DNA of 64,000 bases from Antennarius striatus (lineage: Eukaryota; Chordata; Actinopteri; Lophiiformes; Antennariidae), in contig NC_090795.1 of assembly GCF_040054535.1 (NCBI RefSeq), positions 6,361,501 to 6,425,500 of the forward strand, written 5' to 3'. The notes under the pieces were generated by a model that was not told the origin of the DNA, searched no databases, and was given only the letters and a program-made list of their open reading frames with translations. Below are positions 36,730 through 60,141 of the stretch, one piece after another. The position numbers and the translations under genes are program-made. The first letter of the stretch is position 1, and each line of letters begins with the position of its first letter.

Positions 36730-38250
36730 TCAAAAATCATGTTTCAGGGATTTGGCTGAGTGACGGTAAGACAGATTTTTCTTGTCAGTCCATCTGACAA
36801 AAGGTTGTTCTGCCAGAATAACCTTGAGGGTGAGAGGAAGTCTCAGAGCCTTGAAAGAACCCACGCAGATGGAGAGAACATGCCAACTCTGCCGAGAGCG
36901 GGACTCTGACCAGGAACTGCTTTGATGTGAGGCGGTAGTGCTACCCACTGTTCCACCATATTTATGGACTTCTTTTGTTTTATTTCCTATTTTATGAAAT
37001 AAGGTTTCTTTTTGTTTCTTATAATTTGATTGACTTGTTCTCCTTTTTGTGGACTTTTAATGTGGTTATTTCTTCTGTGGTATGACGTGTTCGTGTCTTC
37101 TTTTTTTTGTAATTCGTCACATAATTTTTCGCAAATATTCGACACAGACCTATAAACATAGACATATTTTAACTTGGTAATTCATATTTTACATATTGCT
37201 TGCACATTCAAACTAAGTGCCAGTTTAACAACTCCTTCTTCGAGATTGTTTAAAGTTTCATTCTTTAGCACCTCTGAACACGTCTGTGATATAATATTAC
37301 AGTTTTTTTTATAACAACAAGAAGATTAAATTAGGTCTAATTCTGCTTGCCTGACCTCATTCACCCTGACTGCCCTTTCATTCCTGCTACTTCCTGCTCT
37401 GAGCCAAGAGGCATCATCAAAGAACATGAAGTAAGATTTATATCTTCTATTTACAACCTCTCTGGCAATACTCTGAGGAGGTTACAGCTCATTTTTCTTT
37501 CATTCATTCTTGGCGGATTTCAAAGCTCTTTTGTTCTAATAATTTTATTCACTACAAAAAGGCAATTTTGAGACATACTTTTGTATTTTGTAATTATTCT
37601 ATCTTTATGCAAGTTGACTGCTTACTTTTGGGGAAACCAAAGCATTACAGCACCGTATTTGATTGAAAATTTTGTAAAAACAGATTGGAAGAAGAGGAGC
37701 CTATTTACTGATTCATGGACCAGTTTATGTTACCTTCATTAGGATAACATTTTACATCTTATGCTCACTTGGTTGCAATGCTTCCACATCCACACTAAAT
37801 GCAGATGGGCTGTGAACCCTCAGTTTGAATTACTGTTGTCATGAAACAGAGGGAAAAAGGGAAGTATATTGTCATCCTTTTTGATCCTGCAATGTCTGAT
37901 CATGGGGGTGTTTTTTTTGGATTTTGCTTCATAGTCCCAACCATCTGTATATCCATTTGTATTTTAACCCCACATGCCTCATTTTTTCCACATCCAAGTC
38001 CACATTGGTCAACATCATAGCCCTGATATCACTCAGAAATCCAATCACCTTTATAGTAATGTGGGAATTGTGGACACATGGATTCTGCATTCAGAGAGAC
38101 TTAATTCCAGACCTTCAGTCCCTTGCCACACATATAGCGTCACTTTATATTTTGAATTCTGTACTCCTTCTGAATGGTCCCAATGGCATAGCAAGTATAA
38201 CACCTTCCTTAAGCCTGCAACGATTAATTATTAAGTACTCATAAACTTTA
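36730..38250 (-). pseudogene. eroded slc22a13-like unit between F and G
   Basis: From 36730 to about 37150 the DNA resembles the 3' flank of genes C-E (the GTGACGG-AAGACA block, then the T-rich stretch seen at 12.24-12.44 kb). At about 37931-38090 a minus-strand match to exon 1 remains: the catagtccca-ccatctgt segment and the aaatcca-tca segment with the following ATG-rich stretch, separated by a deletion. A weak exon-5-like patch may lie near 37.36-37.43 kb. No usable reading frame is left. This is probably an old dead copy. Confidence 0.55.
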
Positions 38251-38922
38251 TTGTTTAAATAGGGAATCAAACTGAAGGGGGAGGGGGGGGTGGCATTGCA
38301 CCCAAATCATAAAAGCAAGACAAAACAATTATGACTTTACGAGTGAGGATAAAGTTTAATTCCAAATCAAATTAATTAAAAACCTGTGACGTATTGAACT
38401 TACAGCAATAAAAAACACAATGTCAGTTACTGTCAATCATCGCTGCAGTATGTACAAAATCTAGACTACTAAATGGACTGTCAACTCCATGAGTTAATAC
38501 ACGCATGAAAATGCTTTCTGTCCACTTCAGTCCTTTCTTAGTGGGACTAATCATGTGCTTGTTGAGAAGCTACACTGGCGACTAGTGGCTTTTGCGTTTT
38601 CACTTCAGGGGCTGAGGAAAATAGCCACATTGCCTGTGTGACCATTTATGTCCAGAACAAAGGTTAAAGCTGCTGAAATGCATATAAATACATCCATAGG
38701 ACAAGAGAAGTACAAGAGAAGTGTGCCTTATTTCACAATCAAAATGCAAATTATACATGTACATAAATGTATGTGCTGAATGTACGCTACAATACAGTAC
38801 AGTAAGCCGAGGTTGAATTTAGTCAAAGCTATGCATTAAGGTAGCTGTGATGATTTCTTCTTACAGGAGCACTGAGAATAGGAACTTTTTTGTGATATGA
38901 AAAAGTTTTCTTCACATGTAAG

Positions 38923-41900
38923 TTACATTTTTGTGCTCTTTCCAGTGTTGCTGGAGGATTCCATTTCTGCAGTGTTGTCCTCGATATCTCTGAAATTTAA
39001 AACAGAGCTCATGCATAGAATTGCTTTGCATTTTTTTTAGAATAATGAACTCTGCTGTGACAGGATGCACAAACTCACTTGAGTTTAGTGTGGTCCTGGA
39101 GTTCAACATTAAGGGTTTCTGGCAGCAATAAGCAGAACCCCCCCGCGACAATTGGTATGGAGCCATATATCAGCATGGGAAGGATGTCGTGATAGATGAC
39201 CAGGAGCCTGATAAGTGGAGCGAGGATGCCCGCCACACGAGCAAACACGGAATTTAAGCCTACGCCATTCTGTCTGTCAGTGTAGACAAGCAAACACATA
39301 GAATATAATAATGTTAGACAAGGCATTTTCTACTAAAATTAATCCTAATGACCTGGGCTATGTTTTTCTTCTGGTATGCTACTTACTTTACCTCAGTGCA
39401 GTTGGGTATAATTCTGCAGAATATACATAAACTGATTGGAAACTTGCAGTAGATGCAAATTTTCCCACAACAGCTACGATTGTTACCACAACAGGAAGGT
39501 CTAATGGACAAATGAGAACCAAATTTAAAATGAATATGAAGAACACAATGTAGGCTATGTGGATTCCTCTTATTTTAACAGAGTACCTTTTGGAACTGCA
39601 AGTATGGCAAGACAAGTACAGCCTCCAAAAAGCAGGACCGCTGTTTGATAGATTTTTCTTCCAAAATGCTGCAAAAAAAGCAGACTACCAACACGTGCAG
39701 GGATTTCCACTGCGCCGAAGATAAACTGTGTCAGGTAGATGTTCAGACCAAAATTGCCAACATTCAGACTCAGTCCATAGTACATCAGACTTGTTCCAAA
39801 CCTGACAGGGAGAGTGGAGGAAATACATATACCTTCAATAAAGTTCAAATGAAATAGATGGAGTTTTTCTGTTGGTCAGAATAAATCACTCACCAGGCGG
39901 AGCTCATTATGAGAGCACGTCTCCTCAGATACGATATTCTAAAAATGTCCAAAATGCTTCCTCCTTTAGAAACAGCCTCAACCTCCAGCTGGGCAATGTA
40001 CAAGTGCAGTGCATATTTTTTCAGTTGGAAGGCATTTATTTCAGACCTCTGCTGTGCTTGATGTTTTAAGCAAATAAGGAGCCAACCTTGTCCAGCAGTT
40101 CTTCAGGTACTTTCCTACCATTTACCTTGGCTGCCCTCCGTATCTCCTTTATCGCTTCCTCCTTTCTGCCCTGGGTGAGAAGCCAACGGGCTGACTCTGG
40201 AAGCAACCTGATTGAGATATATCATCACACTCGTGGACTATAATTACAATAAATTCTTTCTTGGCTAAAAAGTAGTTTAAAACTTTAAGCTGAGAGGTTG
40301 CTGACCAGTAAAATATTCCCACCACAAGAACAAGAGGGCTGAAGAGCACTATCTGCAAGGACCTCCAGTTGCGGATCAAATAGGCAACACCAGACAACAC
40401 CATCAGTCCAATAGGGAAAAAGACATGGCACACAATGGTGCACAGAGCAAATTTAGAGGCATCAGACCACTCCCCAGCTGGAAAGAGGGCAGAAATGGTA
40501 TCATTACTAGTAAGATATTTAGAAAAGGGGGTTTTTGTTTGTTGTTGTTTTTTTTAGACATAGGGAATGGCTTTGTACTTTGGTGCTGATCTGGTTTGGG
40601 TTAGGTTTAGGCATAAGGTTATCCCAATCTCCATAATATGTATCATACACTGAAGTCTCAGGTATTGGTAATCCACAGCAGTTAATTTTATGGGTTTTAA
40701 GGAAAATTCACAAGTTGAGAAAACAAATAAGAATGTTAAAGACTCGAACTAACACCAAACTGCAGCTGATGGTGTGCTGATTCGGTGTAAATTTGATGTA
40801 CTTTAGTTTTAATTTGGCCAGCAGTATTCAAAACAAAAACAATAACACTCAAATAGCAAAAGTAGGTACATGAAGAGGTGATTCCAAAGCCCAAACAACT
40901 AACAATTTGGAATGCAGACAACAACACAACAACAGAAGATTCAGTTGTGAACATATAACCTACCTATCACAAAGCTATTCAAAAGGATGCCCGAGGCAGC
41001 GACGCCAGATATAAATTTTAGAGCCATGTAGACATAGACATTGGGCGAGAAACCAGAACAAAAACCAAACACCATTACGACAAAGAGCGACAGCAGAATC
41101 ACAAAGCGTCGTCCGAACCTACAGAAAGAGATCAAATGTTAGGCTTGTAATGAAGAATCAGGCAAATGTTAAAAGTTTCAATTCAGCACTATATTAGATC
41201 AGAGTAGTAAATTGTCATTGAATTTAAGGTAAACAGCAGTTAATGATCATCAGGCTAATGTATGGGGAGTGAATATGTACCTGTCAGCCATCTGCCCCAA
41301 CACCAGTGCTCCCAGCAGAAGGCCTGCCATGTAGATGGACTGGGATGCTTCAATCAGGTTGCTTCTGTCACATACTAGATTGAACTGACAACACAATGTG
41401 GTGAAAGGAGAACAGAAACAAAGATATTACTAAACTAAAAAAACAAAATCAGGACTTTTATTTTCTTCTTGGGTGGGCCTGGACTGGACTTGTTTAAGGT
41501 GGGTTGAAGACATTTCAAGACAATTAGTCTCACTAGGCGTCTTGGTGGTTTCAGTCATTTGTTGTTTCTGCTCCAACTGGACTCACGACCAGTCAGACAG
41601 CACTGAAGAAGCCTCTTGGATGAGAGGTGAAATGTCTTCAATCAACCCAGTGATTCTCAATTATTTTCTGTTACGCCCCCCATAGCAAGAAGAAAACAAT
41701 TTGCGACCCCCCACTCCCCACCGTAACTATGAATAACATCAATTGTCTATAAAATTGTTATAAACGCCCCTCTGCAGAACATTTATCCTTATTAACATTA
41801 AAGAAAACAAAAAAGAAATATAGTTCAATTTATAACAAAGAAGAATTTCTTTAACATTATTTAAGTAAAAAAAAACAACCCTTGTTTAAACTGTAAACAT

Positions 41901-43519
41901 TTTTGACCAACTTATTGCACCATTTGATACTGAAAAATAAAATTAAATAAAATCAGTTAATAATAATAAATTAAAATTCCATTCAGCAACATTAACCAAG
42001 GAGCACAAGATATAAAACACTAACCTACAAAACAAAAAAATGTATTCTGGGGTTTTTTTCTTCTTTCTTTTTTTATCAAAATGAGGCAGTCAGGATTAAT
42101 GACTACAATGAGCTCGTTCTGCAATGATCAGCTTTTCGAAGCGAGGTTTGAAGCATGATACTGAACTCTCAGCTCCTGCTCAATGCTTCAGCTCCTCTGT
42201 TATGGTGGGGGGGGTTTGCAATGAGCAATTTAGTACGCCACCTTATATGATGCTAACAGAGCTCATTGGTCAACGTGACTGGGGGGTGAACTATCTTTAA
42301 GTGATGTCTCAATTTGTTAGGCTTCATGCTGTCCTCTACCAGCATGTTTAGACACCGTAAACACACCAGTCTGTCGTCGCAGTGAAGCCCAGCGCTACAG
42401 ACGCTTCTTCATAGTTCCTTGTCTTAGCTTTCAGGTGACTTGTTTTTGTCTCATTTTTTTCCATCTCTCTCCACCATTCTTTTCATCCCTGTTAAAAAAA
42501 CTTTCATGTTGTCTCTTGAGGGGTTTGTTTACTGCACTTCATATCGCCTTCCCTGCACCATAGAGCTACTACTTTCTGCGCACACCTGACAATGAGATCG
42601 CCACTGCCAACTACTGTAGTGGATGTGCAATTACACTTTATTGTAATACAGCTAAAGAAAGCATGTTCCACAGGGCCACATACCCCCACCTCCGGCATTG
42701 CACAAGAGCACCCCTAGGGGGGCGCGCCACACTATTTGAGAAGCGCTGACCCAATCCAAAGCAAGTCCAGCTGATTCTTTAATGCTCTTCTGGATGACAC
42801 TGAACATGCACCACAACAATGACACCAGGCAAGCGCTATTATTCATTCATTCATTCATTCATTCATTCATTTATTCATCGAGGGACCACACATATACAGG
42901 CACATATAGACAAACACTCACATACGCACACTCAAACCTACAGGCAATTTGGAGTGGTCAATTCATCTAAATTGCAGGTTTTTGAAGATTGGAGACAAGC
43001 AATATAAAAAGTAGTACTGTATATAAAAATAAAAAATGTGTTTTTAGTCAAGCAAATGGTGAATATCATAAAAAATAAAAAAAACTACCATGAGACAGCA
43101 TTAGGTGGAACAGCGTTGACATGTGGGAATACAAAGAAGTTACTCACCTCTGTCACAATGCTGGAGGCGCCTTTAGGTACCTCAAAATCGGATCCATTCG
43201 TACATCCTGTTGTGACATTTATCCCATATGTTTCAATGGTTTCCAGATCCCAATCCACAGGCATGAACATTTTACAGCTTTCATATTTCCCCTCCTTCAT
43301 GGGGATGGTGAGATTTATTTGTTTCTCCTCTGTCAGGTTGGGTGCACTCTCCAATATCCAGTCAGTATTGCAGTGATGAGGGAAGCTCATGCCTATAAAC
43401 AGCTGTCCAATCATATCAAAAGCTGTGAAAAAGTTGGGGATGCATAGTGCAGCCACTAAACACTTCTGAAAAACACCAAACTCCCCCATCTCACTCAGGA
43501 TTTGCCTAAAGTTGCTCAT
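38923..43519 (-). CDS. slc22a13: SLC22 transporter, slc22a13-like, gene G (ancestral type)
   Basis: Seventh member, adjacent to oxsr1; 534 aa. Exons in transcript order: 43148-43519, 41281-41384, 40964-41118, 40306-40477, 40087-40207, 39894-39988, 39587-39801, 39392-39500, 39079-39273, 38923-38989. It is the most divergent copy: exon 1 is one codon shorter and exon 10 is 67 nt, ending in Ser-Thr-Lys-Met, a possible class I PDZ ligand, instead of the EEHKL-type tail. Motif A reads GQMADRFGRR. It alone keeps Arg in TM8 (EIPARVG, residue 376) as in human SLC22A13/OAT10 (VEVPAR), and it has the TM11 Arg460. Position and residues make it the best candidate for the true slc22a13 orthologue; human OAT10 exchanges urate and nicotinate. 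The orthology is inferred from recalled human sequence and gene order, not from a tree. Intron 1 is about 1.76 kb and contains a hAT-like element. Confidence 0.88.
41648..42748. mobile_element. hAT-like non-autonomous element in intron 1 of gene G
   Basis: The ends CAGTGATTCTCAA and (reverse complement) CAGCGCTTCTCAAATAG are related terminal inverted repeats, followed by GCGCCCCC-type sequence on both sides. No transposase ORF lies within. A clear 8-bp target duplication was not found. Confidence 0.55.
42840..42990. repeat. (ATTC)n array and dispersed fish repeat
   Basis: ATTC units lead into a fish repeat with the GGAGTGGTCAATTCATCTAA segment. Related pieces lie at 34.72-34.86, 35.05-35.19 and 36.83-36.96 kb. 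Confidence 0.6.
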
Positions 43520-43603
43520 TTTGGTATCTAAATGAGTTTAGAGAGTGACAGAGAAAGACTGAGCCTTAGTACCAAGATCATCTACTTTATCATCATCTGA
43601 CAA

Positions 43604-43616
43604 GTTAACATTTAAT
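43604..43616 (-). promoter_or_regulatory. HNF1-like site upstream of gene G
   Basis: Plus-strand GTTAACATTTAAT about 85 bp before the ATG; the site is near-palindromic, so it fits HNF1 on either strand. Its flanks are otherwise diverged from genes A-F. Confidence 0.35.
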
Positions 43617-44039
43617 CCTACATGTGACACCACACTGCTGTGTGGAGAAAAAAAAGGGCTGAAGTATTAATATGTGATCAGATTCAAATCTCCCCACGGT
43701 CTGAAGTTCAACTGCTGTGGAGCCTTCCAGTCATTTGAACCACCTAAAACCAGCCTCAGTATTCAACATTCACACCTGTTAACATCATCATGTGCGCACT
43801 GGAGGGAGAATTGGTTACTTCTGATTATTATGTATGGCTGCCTTCTGGTTTCATGCCAGACAGTACATATCTGCAGATCCAGTGGGGCTCAACAAGCTTG
43901 CATCATATTGATTAGATGAAATTACATTCATGTTTCTCCTTGTACATGGTACATGTACAAATTTATTTATTAGTTTGGCCTTGATTTTGTCAGGGATTTG
44001 CAAACCTGACCTCTCCGGTTCACAGATAACCAGATAGCC
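43617..44039. other. 5' flank of gene G
   Basis: No gene or repeat recognised upstream of the HNF1-like site. A short plus-strand ORF at 43674-43919 has no coding character. Confidence 0.5.
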
Positions 44040-44154
44040 TGTTTGCTAATTTCAAAAATGGTACAAGATAAAGATAAAACACAAGGTTTATTGAACAGTT
44101 TGCTAATTTCAAAAATGGCACAAGATAAATATAAATCACAAGGTTTATTGAACA
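44040..44154. repeat. ~56-bp tandem duplication
   Basis: TTTGCTAATTTCAAAAATGG...AAGGTTTATTGAACAG occurs twice in a row with a few differences. It sits in the G/oxsr1 spacer. Confidence 0.8.
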
Positions 44155-44689
44155 GACAGAAGGAAAAAAATTAATAGACTGCAGAGGACTCTTACAGTTG
44201 ACCTAAAGGATATCCAGTCAACCAAAATCAAGAGTCCAAGAACTTTTTTTTTAACTATTTTTGGGAGACTACAGGCAATACAGAATTACCCGTTTAGATT
44301 ATCTATTAGATGGTTTCTGCTATATGATCTGAACACTCTGACATTCCAGACTTACGTTTTATCACCCAAACCTTCAGTGCATGGGGAAAAGGACGTTGAT
44401 CACTAAATACACGAGAATAGCTTAACAATGAATGATCCTTTCAAGTTTACAGTAATTGTAATGTAAATCAGACATCCAATCCTGGAATTTAGTTTAATGA
44501 GGACTGATCCAGTTATGGAACAGAGGATCGAAAATCAGCGGAAGGCGAAGAAGTTGACGCTTCCACGAGCGAACATGTCAGCACCTTACAGTCAAGAACA
44601 GAAAGAAAACACAGATAAATGTAGGGGGCGTCAGAGAAAGTCCACCAAAGGAGATTAATTGCTAAAAAGCTCTGGCAGTGAATGAGTTA

Positions 44690-45000
44690 AGGGTCATCTT
44701 GGACCATGAGTTCCACCCACTGTAGAGAACATTGAGGAACAGTTTTTTGTTCAGTAGCAGGGTGACCCTTCCTAAACACACTACTGAAGGCCATAGAAAA
44801 TCTTTCCTGCCTGTGGCCATCAAACAGTCTCAATGTGTATATCTGTTTAAATGATCATATTCTTATATTTATTCTCTTATATATCCCTAATTCCTTTACT
44901 CATTTTTTTAAATTCTAAATTCTCTCCTTTTCTTTGTCTTGACATTCTAAAGCAGAACAGCTTGAATCGATGAAGTATTCTGATTCTGATTAAAGCAGCT
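44690..45000 (+). mobile_element. Rex1/CR1-like LINE 3' end
   Basis: The TTTCCTGCCTGTGGCCATCA segment and the terminal ATTCTGATTCTGATT are typical of the 3' end of Rex1-type LINEs in fish. The upstream part is missing. Confidence 0.55.
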
Positions 45001-45028
45001 CTTGGACTTGCACCAGTCTTTTTGCCAG

Positions 45029-45085
45029 GGCGGCAGTAGCTCAGTCTGGGACTGGGGATCGGAGAGTTGCTGGTTCAAGGCCCAT
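45029..45085 (+). mobile_element. tRNA-derived SINE head fragment
   Basis: GGCGGCAGTAGCTCAGTCTG followed by GGTTCAAGGCCC gives A- and B-box-like elements of a fish tRNA-derived SINE. It is not a folded tRNA gene. Confidence 0.5.
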
Positions 45086-45284
45086 GTGTTCCAAAACATT
45101 TGCAGTGTAAGCAAAAATGCAAAAAAGCCATTCAAACGGATGAACAAATGCCTTCACAGACTTTTGCCATTTTTTTTTTTCAGAGAGCGATTAAGGATTT
45201 TCTAACTGCTTTCTCATTATGCAAAAAGGAAACAACTTGAATAAATTAAGGATCAATTTGTTCTTTATTACTGGATATAAAATG

Positions 45285-45405
45285 AGGGAGGACATGAAGG
45301 TAGTTGGTGTGAGAGAAGAGGATGCGAAGGACAGGGTTAGATGGAAGCAATTGATTCGATGTGGCGACCCCTGAATGGAAAAGCCGAAAGAAGAAGAAAA
45401 ATCTA
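45285..45405 (+). mobile_element. RTE-like LINE 3' tail
   Basis: A short fragment matching the end of the element in intron 4 of gene F: the GAGGACATGAAGGTAGTTGG segment, then GTGGCGACCCCTGAA and an AAGAAGAAG-rich end. Only the last ~120 bp remain. Confidence 0.65.
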
Positions 45406-47949
45406 CATACCCAGTAATAATGAGCGATGTGATCAGGACTTACATCGTCATAGCTTTATCTTATGATGGGGCAGGAGGGGGGGGGCAGGTATGCAAAGTC
45501 ACCAGTGGCTCTCATTCTGTTCAGTTTCTCTCAGGTCCGCTGGGTCTACTTCAGACACTGAGAGGTCCCCAACTGTTGGATGTCTAGGGCGTGGGCCAAG
45601 AGCTCATGAGGGCTTGGATTCATGTGAGCTTGGGGTTAGCGCAAACCTTAAAATAAGTTTTTACTTTAAGGTTGGCGCTGTTGTAGCATTTGCAGGTTGC
45701 ACAGTCGGACAACTGCTGTTTAACGGAGTCTATCAGGGCTGAGGGGGCCACCAATCTGTCTCAACATCTTTGCAAGGTCTTCCTCTCCTCTGATGAGGTC
45801 GATGAGAAGCCAGACAGGTGCGAATGTTCTACTATCACAAGTTTTGAAATTCCTATGTGCAGTCATTGAGTGCGATTGTTAAAAGATAAATGCTTAACAG
45901 GAAACACAAAAATTACTTACTTAGGTAATGACTTACATATCACAACAGAAAGTGCCAAGAGTTGGCTGATACGGTCATTCTTTATTGATTAAAAATTATC
46001 AAGAGAAACATGCTTTTAAGATCAAAAATAGAGCAACAGGTGGAATTTTAACTATAATGCAGCCTTTTAATGAGTTATTGCCTGGACAAAGGTGTTTTGC
46101 CGGTCGTCTGTGCAGTGTTGCACTTTTTTTTAAACTACACAGAAACAGAAGAGATAGATGAAGAGAAATCAAAGCCAAAAGATCTTCAATTCTGTCAGAA
46201 GACACACACACACCTCTCTCAGGGCTCACACATACATACACACACTTAATCCTGTCCTCATCTGTCATTACCAGAAGACTAAACCAGGAGAATGGCACCA
46301 AAAACTGTAAGATAGTAATTTTAGAGTAACGTCAGGTGGCTGATATCTTCGCACCCCTCTGAGGAGAACACAGGGTCGACAATCCTGTATCTTTATTTCA
46401 TGTATCTTCAGGTGTAACAATGGCTACATTTCAAAGACACTGAAAATCTGAATCAAAAGTTGACATTTTTCAAAAAAAAAAAAAAATACACTTGGTCATT
46501 TTCAAATTAAGGCTAGCATAAAAAAAGATTTTTTTTTCTCTTGACATTTTATCTGCAAGCAAAAAAAAATTCATTCATTTTCATTCAATATGGCATCTGG
46601 AGGGTTATGACTTCATCACATCACCGAGTTCAACAGTAAAACCTTGCTGGAGTTTCACAGCAGGGTGTCAAATGAAGCCATTAGCGCCAGTAACGTTCAG
46701 ACGCACATTCATTGTAATACATCCAGGGTGTTACTGAATGGTTGACACATCTGTACTGATAACTTAATCATCCAAATCCAGAATAGATTACTTTTATTTA
46801 AAATGCTTAACAATTTCAAATTTAGAGTGTAAAATCTTTTAAATCTTTCAAAGCAGCTGGGTAATTTCTGATGAGGATTAAAGAAAGGTAATTCTGAGAC
46901 GTGTTTGTAGTCAGCTCAAAATTTGGGACAATTTAAGATAGCCAGACATTAACAGCTGCTGTTCAAAACTTATGAAAAGCAAAAGAAAAATAAAAGACTT
47001 AAATATGACATGCAGTGATGGCGTGTCAGATAACAATGAGAGGATTCGATGTTCAATTTGCAGTGTCATCCTCATCCGTCACGGAGAGCTACAACCCACG
47101 ATCGTGGACAGAAAAAAGGCCGAGAGTGAAACACCCAGTATAAAAACAAATCAGAGCCAAATGTAACTATGTACATATGTGAGGTCAAATCAAGTATTTG
47201 TGTTTCACCCACATAAACAAAAAAATGCACTTCAGTACTTTATAAGAATTTGAGAAGCTGACAAATGCAGAGACACGTTTGTGGTTTCAGCCGCTGAAAA
47301 ACTTTTTGCTTCACTCCAACTTTGACAGAAGGGGGAGTTATGGATTCAGAAAGTAATGTGAATGTAAAATTAAAGTGTCATCCTTTATTTCACATTGAAT
47401 TCGATGCACCTCATTACTTCCAGATTTCTTATGCGGGGTACATCCCATTTCCTAATCCAGTAAAAAGTTTGAAACAAGCAACTAAAACCACATTTGTGCA
47501 TTTCAGAAGACATATTGCTCCATATGGTAACAAGGGAACTTCCCCGAAACGTGCATTCAGTAGTTCTGATGGTTATAAGGCATTGTTACACTTATCAGGG
47601 CTCAAGGGCGTTAGTTCAGATTGTGCAAATGCATCACAAATTAAAAAGAAAAAAAAATGACAGAATGAAGGACACCAGAAAGGTAAAGGGAAAAGTTTGT
47701 TTGTAGATACTTGCAACCTCCTACATGTAAACTTTTTAAAGTGATTCTTGTACTGTATGCTCCGATACTTCAGTCGATCGCTTGGCTCAGCGAGGCGGCC
47801 TCACATAATCCTATGGGTGACAAAATGGTACTGTTTTCTTTGGCAGTAGTGGTTTCTTTACAGCCATAGAAAGAAAAAAATTATGGAACTATTTTTTTTT
47901 GAAATTTTCACATTTTTAGGCAAGTCACGGTCCCAAGTAGAACAACACT
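45406..47949 (-). other. oxsr1 3' UTR and downstream region
   Basis: This stretch follows the oxsr1 stop codon on the minus strand. It is AT-rich and has no ORF with coding character; short plus-strand ORFs at 46972-47166 and 47322-47660 look random. Candidate AATAAA signals on the minus strand (TTTATT on plus) occur near 47.38, 46.79, 46.39 and 45.98 kb. OXSR1 is known for a long 3' UTR, so most of this interval may be transcribed, but the true poly(A) site cannot be fixed from sequence. Confidence 0.45.

Positions 47950-60141
<12,192 letters not shown>

Noticed and set aside
37360-37430. Exon-5-like patch in the dead unit between F and G
   Set aside because: Similarity is weak and could be chance in T/C-rich DNA; mentioned only as possible.
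46972-47660. Plus-strand ORFs downstream of oxsr1
   Set aside because: They lie in the likely 3' UTR on the opposite strand and show no coding signature.
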